Shown here piece by piece: positions 36,672 through 45,491 of a DNA stretch of 64,000 nucleotides. The stretch lies in assembly GCF_001730285.1 (NCBI RefSeq), contig NZ_MIJZ01000014.1:1-64000 (forward strand). The letters run 5' to 3'. Below the pieces are notes generated by a model. It worked only from the letters and a program-made list of their open reading frames with translations. It made no database searches and was not told the origin of the DNA. This stretch comes from Enterococcus ureasiticus. Lineage in GTDB: Bacteria; Bacillota; Bacilli; Lactobacillales; Enterococcaceae. The number at the start of each line of letters is the position of its first letter. Positions within the stretch are counted from its first letter, which is position 1. Made by a program: the position numbers and the translations under genes.

Positions 36672-37390
36672 TTATCCATACATAAGTTGCTGCTTGCTAC
36701 CTCTTACTAACCAAACCTCGCCTGTAGGTTGAGTAAAGTTAAACTTACGATAGTTGTGTCCATGATCGTTTACGGCTTGACCTGTGTCAGAAACCCTAGC
36801 CTCATTAAAAGCAAAATACATACCAGGCCTAATCATTTCTTGATCTGCTAACATTGCACCATTGCCTGGATCAATCATATCCACATCTGTAGCGTTTATA
36901 CCGTTATCGGTCCAATCAAAACCAACTGGAGCCAATGAGTTACGACGGATTTTCCACATGTCGTTGATAAATTGTACATCATCCACCCTGTAACCATACC
37001 GTCTTTTTGTTGGAACAGGTTTGGGCTTTGGGGCAGGGGTGACAAGCTTGCTGTCTGATCCAGTATAACGATAAATCGTGATTGCCGGTTGTCCGTTGTA
37101 ACCCCAGATTGTATCATGATTATTAACAGTAATACCATTATAACCATAGTTACAATGGATAATATTGTTATTATCATCTACAAAAATGCCCGTGTAACCT
37201 GCAGCTCATAACGTGTGGCCACGAGTACCCCAGATGAAAACATCCCCTCTTTTAGCTGGATAGTTGCCGTTTACTGGTTGGACATGTTGCCATCCGTTAT
37301 GCTCTAAATCATTAAGCAACGTTTCTTTATTGCCCATCGATCCAGCTTTTAAAAATCCGCCAGTAATCAATGCATTATAAACAGCAACTT
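36672..37390 (-). pseudogene. phage endolysin, 5'-truncated with internal stop
   Basis: One continuous minus-strand frame reads from AVYNALITGGF through DVFIWGTRGHTL, an in-frame TGA (where family members have GGA), then AAGYTGIFVDDN, HCNYGYNGITV and QPAITIYRYTG. A proline linker and a C-terminal cell-wall-binding-like domain end at 36672. This matches enterococcal phage peptidoglycan hydrolases of the Amidase_5/NlpC-P60-like type. The first ~35 residues, including the catalytic cysteine that precedes AVY, are lost at a junction with the integrase remnant near 37380-37390. It cannot make an active lysin. Confidence 0.8.
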
Positions 37391-37666
37391 ATTTTCAGTA
37401 ATCTTCAAAATGATTATTTGCAGCCGACTATTACCAGAAAATATATAAAACAAGTTTGCGAAAAATATGAACTGAAAGAAATAACTACTCATGGCTTTCG
37501 ACATACTCATTGTAGTCTATTTTTTGAATCCGGTGCAACAATTAAAGAAGTTCAGGAACGGTTAAGACATTCAGACGTTCAAACTACCGTGAACATCTAT
37601 GCTCATGTAACACAAGACAATAAAGAAAAGACTGCTAAATTATTTGCTAATCATGTTGGAATCTAG
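37370..37666 (+). pseudogene. C-terminal remnant of a phage tyrosine integrase
   Basis: About 95 codons matching the catalytic C-terminus of tyrosine recombinases: THGFRHTHCSLFFESG (box II HxxR), ERLRHSDVQTTVNIYAHVT (histidine and the nucleophilic tyrosine). The N-terminal DNA-binding domain and the first catalytic arginine are missing. The frame begins inside the junction with the endolysin remnant. Its orientation, pointing at the right attachment repeat 256 bp away, is the normal int-att arrangement, so the lost phage genome lay between int and the lysin. Confidence 0.85.
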
Positions 37667-37891
37667 TTCAATCGTATTCAATAAAAAAATAGACAGTACA
37701 ACCGCTGTACAAACCTCTGTAAATCAATGTTTCTACTGTCTGTCTCCATAAAAGTTGTGGTGACGGCGGGAGTACAAAGACTAATGCTAACTAGTGCTAA
37801 TATACACTAACATATAATTTTTTACTCTTTTTTATTTTTATCAATGTGAACCAATATGAATAAATTAAAACGAAATGGCATTCACTAAAAC
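37667..37891. other. integrase-to-att spacer
   Basis: No gene. It contains AGACAGTA/TACTGTCT arms (about 37692-37735) with a T-run in the minus direction, a GACGGCGGGAGT segment, and the 16-nt R3 copy of the R1/R2 repeat at 37875-37890. Probably the attP arm of the lost phage. Confidence 0.5.
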
Positions 37892-37931
37892 AAAAGAAAA
37901 AGCTGAATCCCTATATATCGAGGATTCAACT
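37892..37931 (-). terminator. terminator of ireB-ruvX-UPF0473
   Basis: AGCTGAATCC/GGATTCAACT stem followed on the minus strand by TTTTTCTTTTG. Part of it lies in the attachment repeat. Confidence 0.8.
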
Positions 37932-37969
37932 CTCTTTTAATTTCTATTCTTCTTCTTCCGCCATGAATG
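37922..37969 (-). repeat. right attachment-like repeat (3' end of UPF0473)
   Basis: 48-nt partner of 31601-31648 with one mismatch (G against A at the 39th base). It covers the last codons and stop of the intact UPF0473 gene and one terminator arm. Confidence 0.75.
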
Positions 37970-38252
37970 TATTGAAAACTTCTTCAATCATATCCCATTC
38001 AGCATCTGTTTCGATTTGTTGTAATTCGCCTTCTGTTCCTTCGTTGTTTTCGATGTAAGCGTAAGCTTGCAATTCAACATCATCTTCTTCTGGAACACCA
38101 GCTGGATAAAGAAGTACGTAATTTTTACCGAATTCTTCTTGTCCGTCAACTGTTAAAAGAATTTCGTATAACGTTTCGTTCCCTTGTTCATCAACTAAAG
38201 TGATGTGTTCATGTCCTTCATGATCGTGATCATGGTTATGCTCTTCTGCCAT
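37944..38252 (-). CDS. UPF0473/DUF1292 family protein (YrzB-like)
   Basis: 102-aa acidic cytoplasmic protein. It has a His/Asp/Glu-rich N-terminus ([12 protein letters not shown], possible metal binding) and the DUF1292 core ending [15 protein letters not shown]. Function unknown; conserved in Firmicutes downstream of ireB-ruvX, exactly as here. AAAGGAGAG precedes the ATG. Its 3' end is the insertion site of the adjoining element and remains intact, so the gene survives integration. A secreted paralogue of its domain lies at 31837-32274. Confidence 0.92.
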   Translation of the reverse strand: MAEEHNHDHDHEGHEHITLVDEQGNETLYEILLTVDGQEEFGKNYVLLYPAGVPEEDDVELQAYAYIENNEGTEGELQQIETDAEWDMIEEVFNTFMAEEEE

Positions 38253-38297
38253 TGTTTTGCTCTCCTTTTATCTTACACTTGTTTTTTTACAAGTCGA

Positions 38298-38726
38298 TTA
38301 AATTTTATTGCTAGCGCCATCTAAATAATTTTGCAAAATCATGACAGCAGCTACCTTATCGATTACTTTTTTTCTTTTCGCTCTGGATGTGTTTGCTTGT
38401 TCGACTAACATCCGTTCTGCTTGAACCGTGGTCAGACGTTCATCTTGATAGGTAACAGGAATTTGGAACATCTTTTCGATTTTCTTTCCATACGCCATTG
38501 ACGCTTCGGCTCTAGGTCCGATCGAATTGTTCATATTTTTTGGTAAGCCCACAACAAAGCGAGTTACTTCATATTCTTTGACTAATTCCGCTAAACGTTC
38601 AAAACCAAATTCTTCCTGCGCTTCATTGATCCGAATGATTTCCACACCTTGAGCTGTCCAACCAAATGGATCACTGACAGCAATTCCTACTGTCTTAGAG
38701 CCAACATCAAGTCCCATTACTCTCAT
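38298..38726 (-). CDS. ruvX: Holliday junction resolvase-like protein RuvX/YqgF
   Basis: 142-aa RNase H-fold nuclease family protein. Acidic residues lie in [15 protein letters not shown] (strand 1) and [13 protein letters not shown], with VVGLPKNMN and a C-terminal [12 protein letters not shown] helix containing KKVIDKVA. Assigned roles include pre-16S rRNA processing and possibly junction resolution. It begins at an ATGA overlap with ireB and is followed by UPF0473 with a 45-bp gap. Confidence 0.93.
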   Translation of the reverse strand: MRVMGLDVGSKTVGIAVSDPFGWTAQGVEIIRINEAQEEFGFERLAELVKEYEVTRFVVGLPKNMNNSIGPRAEASMAYGKKIEKMFQIPVTYQDERLTTVQAERMLVEQANTSRAKRKKVIDKVAAVMILQNYLDGASNKI

Positions 38727-38992
38727 CGAATAGTGATTCCATGATCAGATAAGTAATATTTAACCAGCTCTTCCATGATTTCATCTCGTTCGTGACGACG
38801 AATCAAATTTCGAGCGTCTTGGTAACGAGGAATGTAGGCCGGGTCTCCAGAAAGCAAATAGCCCACAATCTGATTGATCGGATTATATCCTTTTTCCTCT
38901 AAAGCCTTGTATACAGTAGCCAGAGTCTCACTTACTTCCTTCTTACGGCTGTCATCAAAATCAAAACGTACAGTTTCATCTGTAAAACCCAT
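38723..38992 (-). CDS. ireB: IreB family regulatory phosphoprotein (UPF0297)
   Basis: 89-aa protein matching UPF0297. In E. faecalis IreB is a substrate of the PASTA kinase IreK at Thr4 and Thr7 and negatively affects cephalosporin resistance; the opening [12 protein letters not shown] preserves both threonines. The helical body includes [27 protein letters not shown], a strongly conserved stretch. GAGGTG precedes the ATG. First gene of ireB-ruvX-UPF0473. Confidence 0.94.
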   Translation of the reverse strand: MGFTDETVRFDFDDSRKKEVSETLATVYKALEEKGYNPINQIVGYLLSGDPAYIPRYQDARNLIRRHERDEIMEELVKYYLSDHGITIR

Positions 38993-39247
38993 TTATCTAC
39001 ACCTCACTTTTATTCTATTCATACAGTTTCATTCTACTAAAAACAAACCGAAACTACAAACAAAACTTCATATTTTCTGATATATATTAAAGATTTTCTT
39101 TAAATTTAAGGAAATTGGATGATTATCGGGGAAATAAAGGAATTTTAGCATCAATTTTGACAGGAGATGGTCAAGTTTTTTTCTAGCCATTGTTTTTTTA
39201 TTGTATACTATTTTCAAGAGTTCAATATAAAATAAAGGAGTTTTTTT

Positions 39248-39865
39248 ATGTTAATTGGGATTATTGCTGTGTTTCTTGTGTTATTGGTCTATTTATTCCA
39301 AATTTTATTAAAACAGTCAAAAAGACCTACTGGAATTATTGGTACGTGTATGATGTATCTTTGGAATAGTATTTACCTCCCTTTGGTCAAATGGGCGATG
39401 AGCAATATTACGGTAAATGACGGAATCACAATTTTAGATATTGGTGTCGGCAATGGTGCTTCAAGCGATTATCTCTTGCAGCAAACAAATCTGTCCGCTG
39501 TCACTGGTATTGACATTTCTGATGACGCGATGGCACAAGCCAAAAAGAAATATTTAAACCAACGGATTGATTTTAAAATAATGGATGTTCATGATCTTAT
39601 ATTTGATTCTGAAACTTTCGATCTCGTAACTGCTTTCCAAACACATTTTCATTGGGATGATCTAGGCCTGGCCTTACGTGAAATCCATCGTGTTCTCAAG
39701 CCAAATGGTATCGTAGTTTTTGCTTGTGAGACTGCAAAAATCAATTACTTTTTGGCTCAATTAAAAAATTCAGCTGATTTTCAAGTTTATACGTCTGAAA
39801 TTGGATTCATATTTATCGATCAACACGTAACAAGTCAATGGACAATGTATACGTTTCGAAAATAA
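39248..39865 (+). CDS. class I SAM-dependent methyltransferase, membrane-anchored
   Basis: 205-aa protein. A hydrophobic N-terminal helix (about 2-21) is followed by a Rossmann methyltransferase domain with motif I ILDIGVGNGASSDYL, the acidic loop TGIDISDDA, and motif post-II HRVLKPNGIVVFA. Substrate unknown. AAAGGAG precedes the ATG. It is convergent with argF, sharing a terminator. Confidence 0.85.
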   Translation: MLIGIIAVFLVLLVYLFQILLKQSKRPTGIIGTCMMYLWNSIYLPLVKWAMSNITVNDGITILDIGVGNGASSDYLLQQTNLSAVTGIDISDDAMAQAKKKYLNQRIDFKIMDVHDLIFDSETFDLVTAFQTHFHWDDLGLALREIHRVLKPNGIVVFACETAKINYFLAQLKNSADFQVYTSEIGFIFIDQHVTSQWTMYTFRK

Positions 39866-39905
39866 AAAATGACACAAAACGAAAAATCGTCTAGTATCAT
39901 TTCTT
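39862..39905. terminator. bidirectional terminator methyltransferase / argF
   Basis: AAATGACAC and GTATCATTT arms (one wobble) with an inner ACGA/TCGT stem; A-run on one side and T-rich sequence on the other. Confidence 0.7.
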
Positions 39906-39907
39906 TT

Positions 39908-40843
39908 CTATAGATTTGCCATGAGTTTGACCATCAAAGCCTTTTGAGCATGGAGACGATTGGCTGCCTCTTCATAAATCGCAGAGTGTGTTCCATCAAT
40001 AATATCAACTGATACTTCTTCTCCTCTATGAGCGGGTAAGCAATGTAGGAACAAATAATCCTTTTTAGCTTGAACAGAAAGTCGATTATTGATCTGGAAT
40101 TCCTTAAAGATTACTTCCCGTTCTTTTTGTTCACTTTCATCGCCCATACTTGCCCAGACATCTGTCACTAAAACATCAGCATTTTTGGCTGCTTGATCTG
40201 GATCATTCACAATTTCGATTATACTACCACTTACTTTTGCATTCTTTTTAGCAAGCTCAACAAATTCCGCTTTTGGTTCATAGCCTTTGGGCGTTGCGAT
40301 ACTGATATCCATCCCCACCAAACTTCCACCGATCAAAAATGAATGCGCCATATTATTTCCATCGCCAATATACGTTAATTTGATTCCTTCTAGCTTCCCC
40401 TTTTGTTCATAAATCGTTTGAAAATCAGCTAGTATTTGACAAGGATGATGATCGTCTGTTAGTCCATTGATAACAGGAATTGACGCTTCCTTTGCAAGTT
40501 CAGCAACGATTTGATCTGAATAGGTACGGATCATGATCCCATCCACATAACTGGACATCACTTTAGCAGTATCTTTGACTGGTTCCCCCCGACCCATCTG
40601 CGTACTTTTTGAATCTAAAACTATCGCTTGACCGCCAAGTTGAATGATCCCCGCTTCAAATGAAACACGCGTTCGAGTGCTATTTTTTTCAAAAATCATA
40701 GCTAATATTTTCCCAGCTAAAACGCCTCTATACGCTTCAGGATCAGCTTTTATCGCTACAGCTAGTTCAATGATCGATAGAAATTCTTCTTTCGTTAACT
40801 CTGTTAAATTTAAAATACTTTTGCCATACATGGAATTCATCAT
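39908..40843 (-). CDS. argF: ornithine carbamoyltransferase (anabolic)
   Basis: Transfers a carbamoyl group to ornithine to make citrulline. The 311-aa protein has the carbamoyl-phosphate motif STRTR (in KNSTRTRVSFE), HPCQILAD, the ornithine-binding DVWASMGDE and the catalytic HCLPAHRG. Last gene of argCBDF. AAGGAG sits within the end of argD, and its ATG follows the argD stop by 3 nt. Genomic neighbours show it is the biosynthetic enzyme rather than the arginine-deiminase-pathway arcB. Confidence 0.95.
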   Translation of the reverse strand: MMNSMYGKSILNLTELTKEEFLSIIELAVAIKADPEAYRGVLAGKILAMIFEKNSTRTRVSFEAGIIQLGGQAIVLDSKSTQMGRGEPVKDTAKVMSSYVDGIMIRTYSDQIVAELAKEASIPVINGLTDDHHPCQILADFQTIYEQKGKLEGIKLTYIGDGNNMAHSFLIGGSLVGMDISIATPKGYEPKAEFVELAKKNAKVSGSIIEIVNDPDQAAKNADVLVTDVWASMGDESEQKEREVIFKEFQINNRLSVQAKKDYLFLHCLPAHRGEEVSVDIIDGTHSAIYEEAANRLHAQKALMVKLMANL

Positions 40844-40846
40844 TTA

Positions 40847-42025
40847 TCAATCTCCTTTTTCTGAAAAGCCTGTCTGTTTAGCTAGATTATGTAAGACTTT
40901 TTCAATGATCATTAGTCCTTGATCAATTTCATTTTCTGTGATTGTTAATGGTGGTAAAAGACGTAAAACGTTTTGACCAGCCTTTAATGTGAGTAAACCT
41001 TCGATTTCTAATTGATCCAATACAATCTTTAATATATCTTGATTTGCTAACTCGATACCAATTATTAATCCTTTACCACGAATCGCTTTGATCATTGAAG
41101 TTTTTTCTGCTAGTTGGTTTAGTCCTGTAAAAAGCTGTTGACTTTTTTTCTGAACATCCTGCAAAAATTTTGGTTGATTGATGCGCTCAACAACCTTGTA
41201 AGCAACACTCATCGCTAACTTATTTCCTCCAAAAGTAGAACCATGACTGCCAGGACCAAAAAATTCTGCCAAACTAGTTTTACCAACCATTGCTCCTACA
41301 GGAATTCCATTGCCTAAGCCTTTCGCCAATGTAAAAATATCCGGTTCGATCTGGTACTGTTCATAAGCATAGAAAGTGCCTGTCCGGCCGATTCCGGTTT
41401 GAATTTCATCGATGATCAACAAGGCTCCATACTCTTTGCAAAGGGACTGTACAGCTTGAATCCATGACTCTTCAGCTGGTAATACACCGCCTTCGCCTTG
41501 AATCAATTCCAACATGACAGCTGCAGTTTGCTGGTCGATTTCCGCTTTTAATAGCTCAATATCATTAAAAGGTACATAAATAAAATCAGGAACTAATGGC
41601 TCAAAACCAGCATGAATAATCTCTTGACCTGTCGCACTCATCGCACCATATGTTCGACCATGAAACGAATTTGTAAAGGTAATGATTTTGCTTTTACCAG
41701 TTGCTTTACGAGCTAATTTAATTGCAGCTTCATTCGCTTCCGCTCCACTGTTACAAAAATAACTGACATATTCTTTACCATTTGCTAATTTCTCAGCCAC
41801 TTGTTCTTGTAAATGATTTTCATATAAATTCGGTGTATGCCATAAAAGATTAGCTTGTTCCAATAGTACTTGATTTAGTTCAGGATCATTATACCCTAAA
41901 TTCATTACGCCGATTCCACTAGTAAAATCAAGATAGCTTTTCCCAGTTTGATCCGTCAGTGTACATTTAGAACCTTTGATCAATTCCAGCTCTTTTCTTT
42001 GGTAGTTTGGAAATAAGTAACTCAT
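40847..42025 (-). CDS. argD: acetylornithine aminotransferase
   Basis: PLP enzyme of 392 aa converting N-acetylglutamate semialdehyde to N-acetylornithine. Fold type I class III aminotransferase features: FCNSGAEANEAAIKLAR, HGRTYGAM, the IIDEIQTGIGRTG PLP-contact segment and the Schiff-base lysine in LAKGLGNGIPVGAM. ATGA overlap with argB. Third gene of the arg operon. Confidence 0.95.
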   Translation of the reverse strand: MSYLFPNYQRKELELIKGSKCTLTDQTGKSYLDFTSGIGVMNLGYNDPELNQVLLEQANLLWHTPNLYENHLQEQVAEKLANGKEYVSYFCNSGAEANEAAIKLARKATGKSKIITFTNSFHGRTYGAMSATGQEIIHAGFEPLVPDFIYVPFNDIELLKAEIDQQTAAVMLELIQGEGGVLPAEESWIQAVQSLCKEYGALLIIDEIQTGIGRTGTFYAYEQYQIEPDIFTLAKGLGNGIPVGAMVGKTSLAEFFGPGSHGSTFGGNKLAMSVAYKVVERINQPKFLQDVQKKSQQLFTGLNQLAEKTSMIKAIRGKGLIIGIELANQDILKIVLDQLEIEGLLTLKAGQNVLRLLPPLTITENEIDQGLMIIEKVLHNLAKQTGFSEKGD

Positions 42026-42774
42026 GCAAAAACCTCCTTTGATTTGATAATAGTTCCGTCGTATTGGATTTGATTTGTGATATGAACTTCTTTCACGCCA
42101 CCTTTGATTGCTGTTACAGCACTTTCTAATTTTGGCAGCATTCCGCCTTTGATGATTTTGGCTGTTTTAAGTTGGGGAATTTCATTGGTGGACAGTTCTT
42201 TTAGCCATTGATTTTCCTTTTTCACACCTGGAACATCCGTTAACAGGTACAATTTTTCAGCCTGCAATTCCTCCGCTACTTTACAGGCTACATGATCCGC
42301 GTTGATATTCAACCACTCACCTGTTTTCGTTAAGCCTAAGGGGGCAATGATTGGAATATGCTTAGTTTCAAGTAGATGTTCTAACAATTCTGTATCCACC
42401 TGCTTGACTTCGCCAACTGAGCCTAATGTATTTTTATCAAGAAACGTTCCTGTAATGATTTGACCGCAAGAGGCATTTAAGCCCACGACTGAAAACCCTT
42501 CTTGTTGAAAATGAGTGGTAATCATCGGTTGTACTTGACCAATCAACACCATTTGGGTGATTTTTAACGTCTCTTCTGTCGTTACCCGCAGACCATCTTT
42601 GACTACTACGGGTACATTTAAACGCTGCATCATTTCAGAAATATAATGGCCGCCACCGTGAACGATCACAACTTTTTTCCCCTCTTTTTGCCATTGATCG
42701 ACCTGTTCAAAAAATGATTTTGTTAAGTTATCGCTGGCTACTCCACCCATCTTTATAACAATGACTTTCTTCAT
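42022..42774 (-). CDS. argB: acetylglutamate kinase
   Basis: Phosphorylates N-acetylglutamate; 250 aa. The amino-acid-kinase fold shows the N-terminal KMGG, VIVHGGG (substrate loop), a central NADHVACKVA-like nucleotide region with INAD, and KGGMLPKL. The ATG at 42774 has GAGGGAG upstream; the open frame to 42807 adds an unlikely leader. It directly follows argC (52 bp) with no argJ between them. Confidence 0.95.
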   Translation of the reverse strand: MKKVIVIKMGGVASDNLTKSFFEQVDQWQKEGKKVVIVHGGGHYISEMMQRLNVPVVVKDGLRVTTEETLKITQMVLIGQVQPMITTHFQQEGFSVVGLNASCGQIITGTFLDKNTLGSVGEVKQVDTELLEHLLETKHIPIIAPLGLTKTGEWLNINADHVACKVAEELQAEKLYLLTDVPGVKKENQWLKELSTNEIPQLKTAKIIKGGMLPKLESAVTAIKGGVKEVHITNQIQYDGTIIKSKEVFA

Positions 42775-42826
42775 AATTGCCGCTCCCTCTAAGTTTTGAA
42801 CCTTCATTTTAGTTCATAATCAATTT

Positions 42827-43858
42827 TTATGGATAAATCGGTATATGATCCAGACCGCACCGTTCATCAAAACCTGCAAAAATATTCAAGTTTTGAATCG
42901 CTTGCCCAGCCGCACCTTTGCCTAAATTATCGATGACTGTTACGATCGTAATCATGTTCATTTTTGGATTATAGGCTAATCCAATATCACAGTAATTCGA
43001 ACCAATCACCTGCTTAAGTACAGGATAATGACCGACTTCTTGGACCCGAATAAAAGGACTCTTTTCAAAATGTGCTTGATATAGCTGAACTAATTTCTCG
43101 TCAGAAATCGGCTCTTTTAGTTTAGCGTAAGCGGTTAAGAAAATGCCTCTAGTCACTGGAATCAAAGAGGTTGAAAACTGGATTGCTGAAAGCCGTGGTT
43201 CCCATTTTTTTAACTGTTGGATGATTTCTGGGATATGCTGATGGCTGTTCATTTTGTACAACGTCATATTATCATGTGTTTCGGTGTAGTGAGTCATTTG
43301 CGATAATCCTTTGCCTGCACCTGAAATACCTGATTTCGCATCAATAACGATGGAATCTAAAGCTAATTTATCACTTTTCAATAATGGAGCTAAAGATAAC
43401 TCTGCCGCCGTCGCGTAACAACCAGGATTCGCGATCCACTTTGATAGAGGTTTGTCTCGATACTCAGCTAAACCATAATCAAATTTTTGAAGTATATCTA
43501 TTGAAGCACCAGTTGTACCGTACCAGTTTTCGTATTCCCCAACTTCTTTTAAACGAAAGTCTCCCGATAAATCGATCACAGGAAAATCAGCTTCAATAAA
43601 AGGCAGTGCCAACTCTTTTGAAATACCTGAAGGTGTTGCTAAAAAGACCAGATCACTTTTTTTCATAATTTCATCAGGATCGATTTTTTCTAAGGGTAAA
43701 GAAATAAGTTGTTTTAAATGAGGGGTAACATCCTCTAATGATTTTTTATTCATTGAATGACTATGGATCGAAACAACTTCAACAAATGGATGTTGTCTAA
43801 GATAACGTAAAAGTTCCAGCCCACTGTACCCAGTCACACCAACAATTGAGACTTTCAT
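42827..43858 (-). CDS. argC: N-acetyl-gamma-glutamyl-phosphate reductase
   Basis: NADPH-dependent reductase of 343 aa. Rossmann motif VGVTGYSGLELLR, the catalytic cysteine in NPGCYATAAELSLAPL, and the SGAGKG loop followed by the HQHIPEI histidine. First gene of the arg operon, with its own consensus promoter 52 bp upstream. The order argC-B-D-F lacks argJ, so the acetyl group must be recycled or removed by enzymes encoded elsewhere (ArgE or ArgJ/ArgA), if arginine synthesis is complete. Confidence 0.95.
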   Translation of the reverse strand: MKVSIVGVTGYSGLELLRYLRQHPFVEVVSIHSHSMNKKSLEDVTPHLKQLISLPLEKIDPDEIMKKSDLVFLATPSGISKELALPFIEADFPVIDLSGDFRLKEVGEYENWYGTTGASIDILQKFDYGLAEYRDKPLSKWIANPGCYATAAELSLAPLLKSDKLALDSIVIDAKSGISGAGKGLSQMTHYTETHDNMTLYKMNSHQHIPEIIQQLKKWEPRLSAIQFSTSLIPVTRGIFLTAYAKLKEPISDEKLVQLYQAHFEKSPFIRVQEVGHYPVLKQVIGSNYCDIGLAYNPKMNMITIVTVIDNLGKGAAGQAIQNLNIFAGFDERCGLDHIPIYP

Positions 43859-43909
43859 TTACTTCACTTCTTTTCTTTTTATTTTTATCAAACGAGTGTT
43901 GTTTTTTAT

Positions 43910-43938
43910 ATTATAAGTTTTCTCATTATACAAGTCAA
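43910..43938 (-). promoter_or_regulatory. sigma-A promoter of argCBDF
   Basis: TTGACT (43933-43938), 17-nt spacer, TATAAT (43910-43915) on the minus strand. Confidence 0.8.
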
Positions 43939-43954
43939 TGGTTTTTTATTAATT

Positions 43955-44002
43955 TATTATTCATAATTAAATAAATATGCATTTATGAACATTAGCATTC
44001 AT
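43955..44002 (-). promoter_or_regulatory. candidate ArgR operator region
   Basis: Just upstream of the -35 lie several half-sites resembling the ARG box (ATTCAT at 43959-43964, ATGAAC at 43985-43990 and ATTCAT at 43996-44001) in a very AT-rich tract. Spacing does not give a perfect 18-bp ARG box, so this is tentative. Confidence 0.3.
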
Positions 44003-44012
44003 TTTACTTTAA

Positions 44013-44060
44013 ATAAAAATAAGTCTGGATAAAAGCTCAATTGGCTTTTATCCAGACCTT
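44013..44060 (-). terminator. terminator of the GyrI-like gene
   Basis: Perfect 14-bp stem GTCTGGATAAAAGC/GCTTTTATCCAGAC with a 7-nt loop, followed on the minus strand by TTATTTTTATTT. Confidence 0.85.
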
Positions 44061-44076
44061 AAATAATTTTATACAT

Positions 44077-44466
44077 TTATACAGAAAGATAAATTACGAT
44101 TGTCCCATCTGCTTTATAATGTTCAACATCGGTCAAATAGGTACGTTTTTTTTCTAACGCTCCGTCTTCCCAAATTTTCTGCCAAGTTTCCCCTACACTT
44201 TTTGGGCTTGCCTCTGCTACTGGAATTTCTACATACTCACCAGCATGAATGACTGAAATCTCAGGAAAATCAGCTTGTTCACTCCCCACCAATAAATCAT
44301 AATCCCCTTTGAAATTGCTCTCATAGTTTGAATATACCGCGAAAAACTCCCCATCTAGATGCATGTCAGGCACCTTGTTCCACAAAGCGATAATTTCATC
44401 CAAGCGATGATTATTTGTGCGGATTTTCTTGCCTTTGATTGTTTTTTCTGTTAATTGAATGGTCAT
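44077..44466 (-). CDS. GyrI-like / effector-binding domain protein
   Basis: 129-aa stand-alone protein that resembles the AraC effector-binding/GyrI-like small-molecule-binding domains (FAVYSNYESNFKGDYDLLVGS, then IPVAEA and a C-terminal VEHYKADGTIVIYLSV strand). Such proteins bind hydrophobic or cationic compounds. The ATG at 44466 with AAAGGAG 8 nt upstream is preferred over the GTG at 44475. Single gene. Confidence 0.75.
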   Translation of the reverse strand: MTIQLTEKTIKGKKIRTNNHRLDEIIALWNKVPDMHLDGEFFAVYSNYESNFKGDYDLLVGSEQADFPEISVIHAGEYVEIPVAEASPKSVGETWQKIWEDGALEKKRTYLTDVEHYKADGTIVIYLSV

Positions 44467-44562
44467 TTCCTTCACTCCTTTTCATTTATAAACTGAGCTT
44501 AACACAAAAATGATGACAACTGTCTGTCAGCATTTCATTCAATTTCCATTTTTTTACGTTGA

Positions 44563-45279
44563 TCACAGATAAAATTTCACTGTGATTATTCCGATCAAGA
44601 TAAGAATTGCTGGCAAATAGTTGGATACTCTAATTTTAGTGATGTCCATAATATTCAATCCAATTGCAAAAATCATCAAACCACCGATCGCACTGATTTC
44701 CCCCATTAGTAAATCCAGCAGCTCTTTAGGAATATAACGCATCAAGACACTAGCAAAGACCGCAATAGTTCCTTGATAAAGAAAAACTGGTACAGCTGAA
44801 AAAAGAACCCCTACACCTAATGTTGCTGTCAACATGATCGACATAAAGCCATCCATTACAGCTTTTGTAAACAACGTTTGATGATTATTCGCCACACCAC
44901 TTTCGATTGCACCAATAATTCCCATCGATCCAATCAGAAAAATCAACGATGCGGTCACAAATCCATCGGCAAAATTACTGCCTGGTTTTGCATAACGTTT
45001 TTCTAGCTTCAAGCCAAATCCATTCATCTTGTCTTCAATGCCTATTGCTTCTCCCAACATTGCCCCCAAACATAAACTGATTAGGATCACAATAAAAGAC
45101 GAGGTTTTAAAAGCCATTTGAATACCTAATACTAAAACGCCTAGGCCAATGCCTTTTGTTACAGTATCTTTCATTTTTTCTGAAATATTGCGTAAAATAG
45201 CCCCCAGTAAACTTCCAAAAATAATCGCTAACCCATTAACCAAAGATCCTAATAAAATCATTTTTTCCATCCCAATCAT
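44563..45279 (-). CDS. DUF554 family membrane protein
   Basis: 238-aa polytopic protein (six to seven TM) of the DUF554/YdfK-YqgA family: LGSLVNGLAIIFGSLLGAILR at the N-terminus, LGAMLGEAIGIE, and GSMGIIGAIESG. Proposed to be a transporter; substrate unknown. Alternative starts at 45270 and 45261; 45279 has AAGGAA about 11 nt away. Monocistronic. Confidence 0.85.
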   Translation of the reverse strand: MIGMEKMILLGSLVNGLAIIFGSLLGAILRNISEKMKDTVTKGIGLGVLVLGIQMAFKTSSFIVILISLCLGAMLGEAIGIEDKMNGFGLKLEKRYAKPGSNFADGFVTASLIFLIGSMGIIGAIESGVANNHQTLFTKAVMDGFMSIMLTATLGVGVLFSAVPVFLYQGTIAVFASVLMRYIPKELLDLLMGEISAIGGLMIFAIGLNIMDITKIRVSNYLPAILILIGIITVKFYL

Positions 45280-45491
45280 TCTGTATTTCTTTCCTTTTTC
45301 CTATTATACGATAAGAAGTGTTACAGGGATATTCTAATGTCTAAATATTCTTATAATTAAGATGATTTTTTTGTTTGTGCAAATTGCTTGATAGAGTATT
45401 ATCTTTTTATTGTTCCGTGCTATTTTTTCAGGCTATAATAAACTATACTAATCATAGATGAGATGATAGAACTTAAAAGTGAGGAAAATAA

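Noticed and set aside
36896-37177. 93-codon minus-strand ORF overlapping the lysin remnant
   Set aside because: It is a shadow frame; the lysin frame through the TGA matches phage hydrolases, whereas this frame does not.
37740-37790. tmRNA 3'-end-like sequence (GACGGCGGGAGT) as a second attachment site
   Set aside because: Similarity covers only about a dozen bases and no tmRNA or further repeat is present; kept only as a note in the integrase-att spacer.
31600-37970. Transposon or insertion sequence
   Set aside because: No transposase, no terminal inverted repeats at the ends; the only recombinase trace is a tyrosine integrase of phage type.
43860-44070. Arginine T-box upstream of argC
   Set aside because: The leader is only about 50 nt from promoter to start and lacks the T-box sequence.
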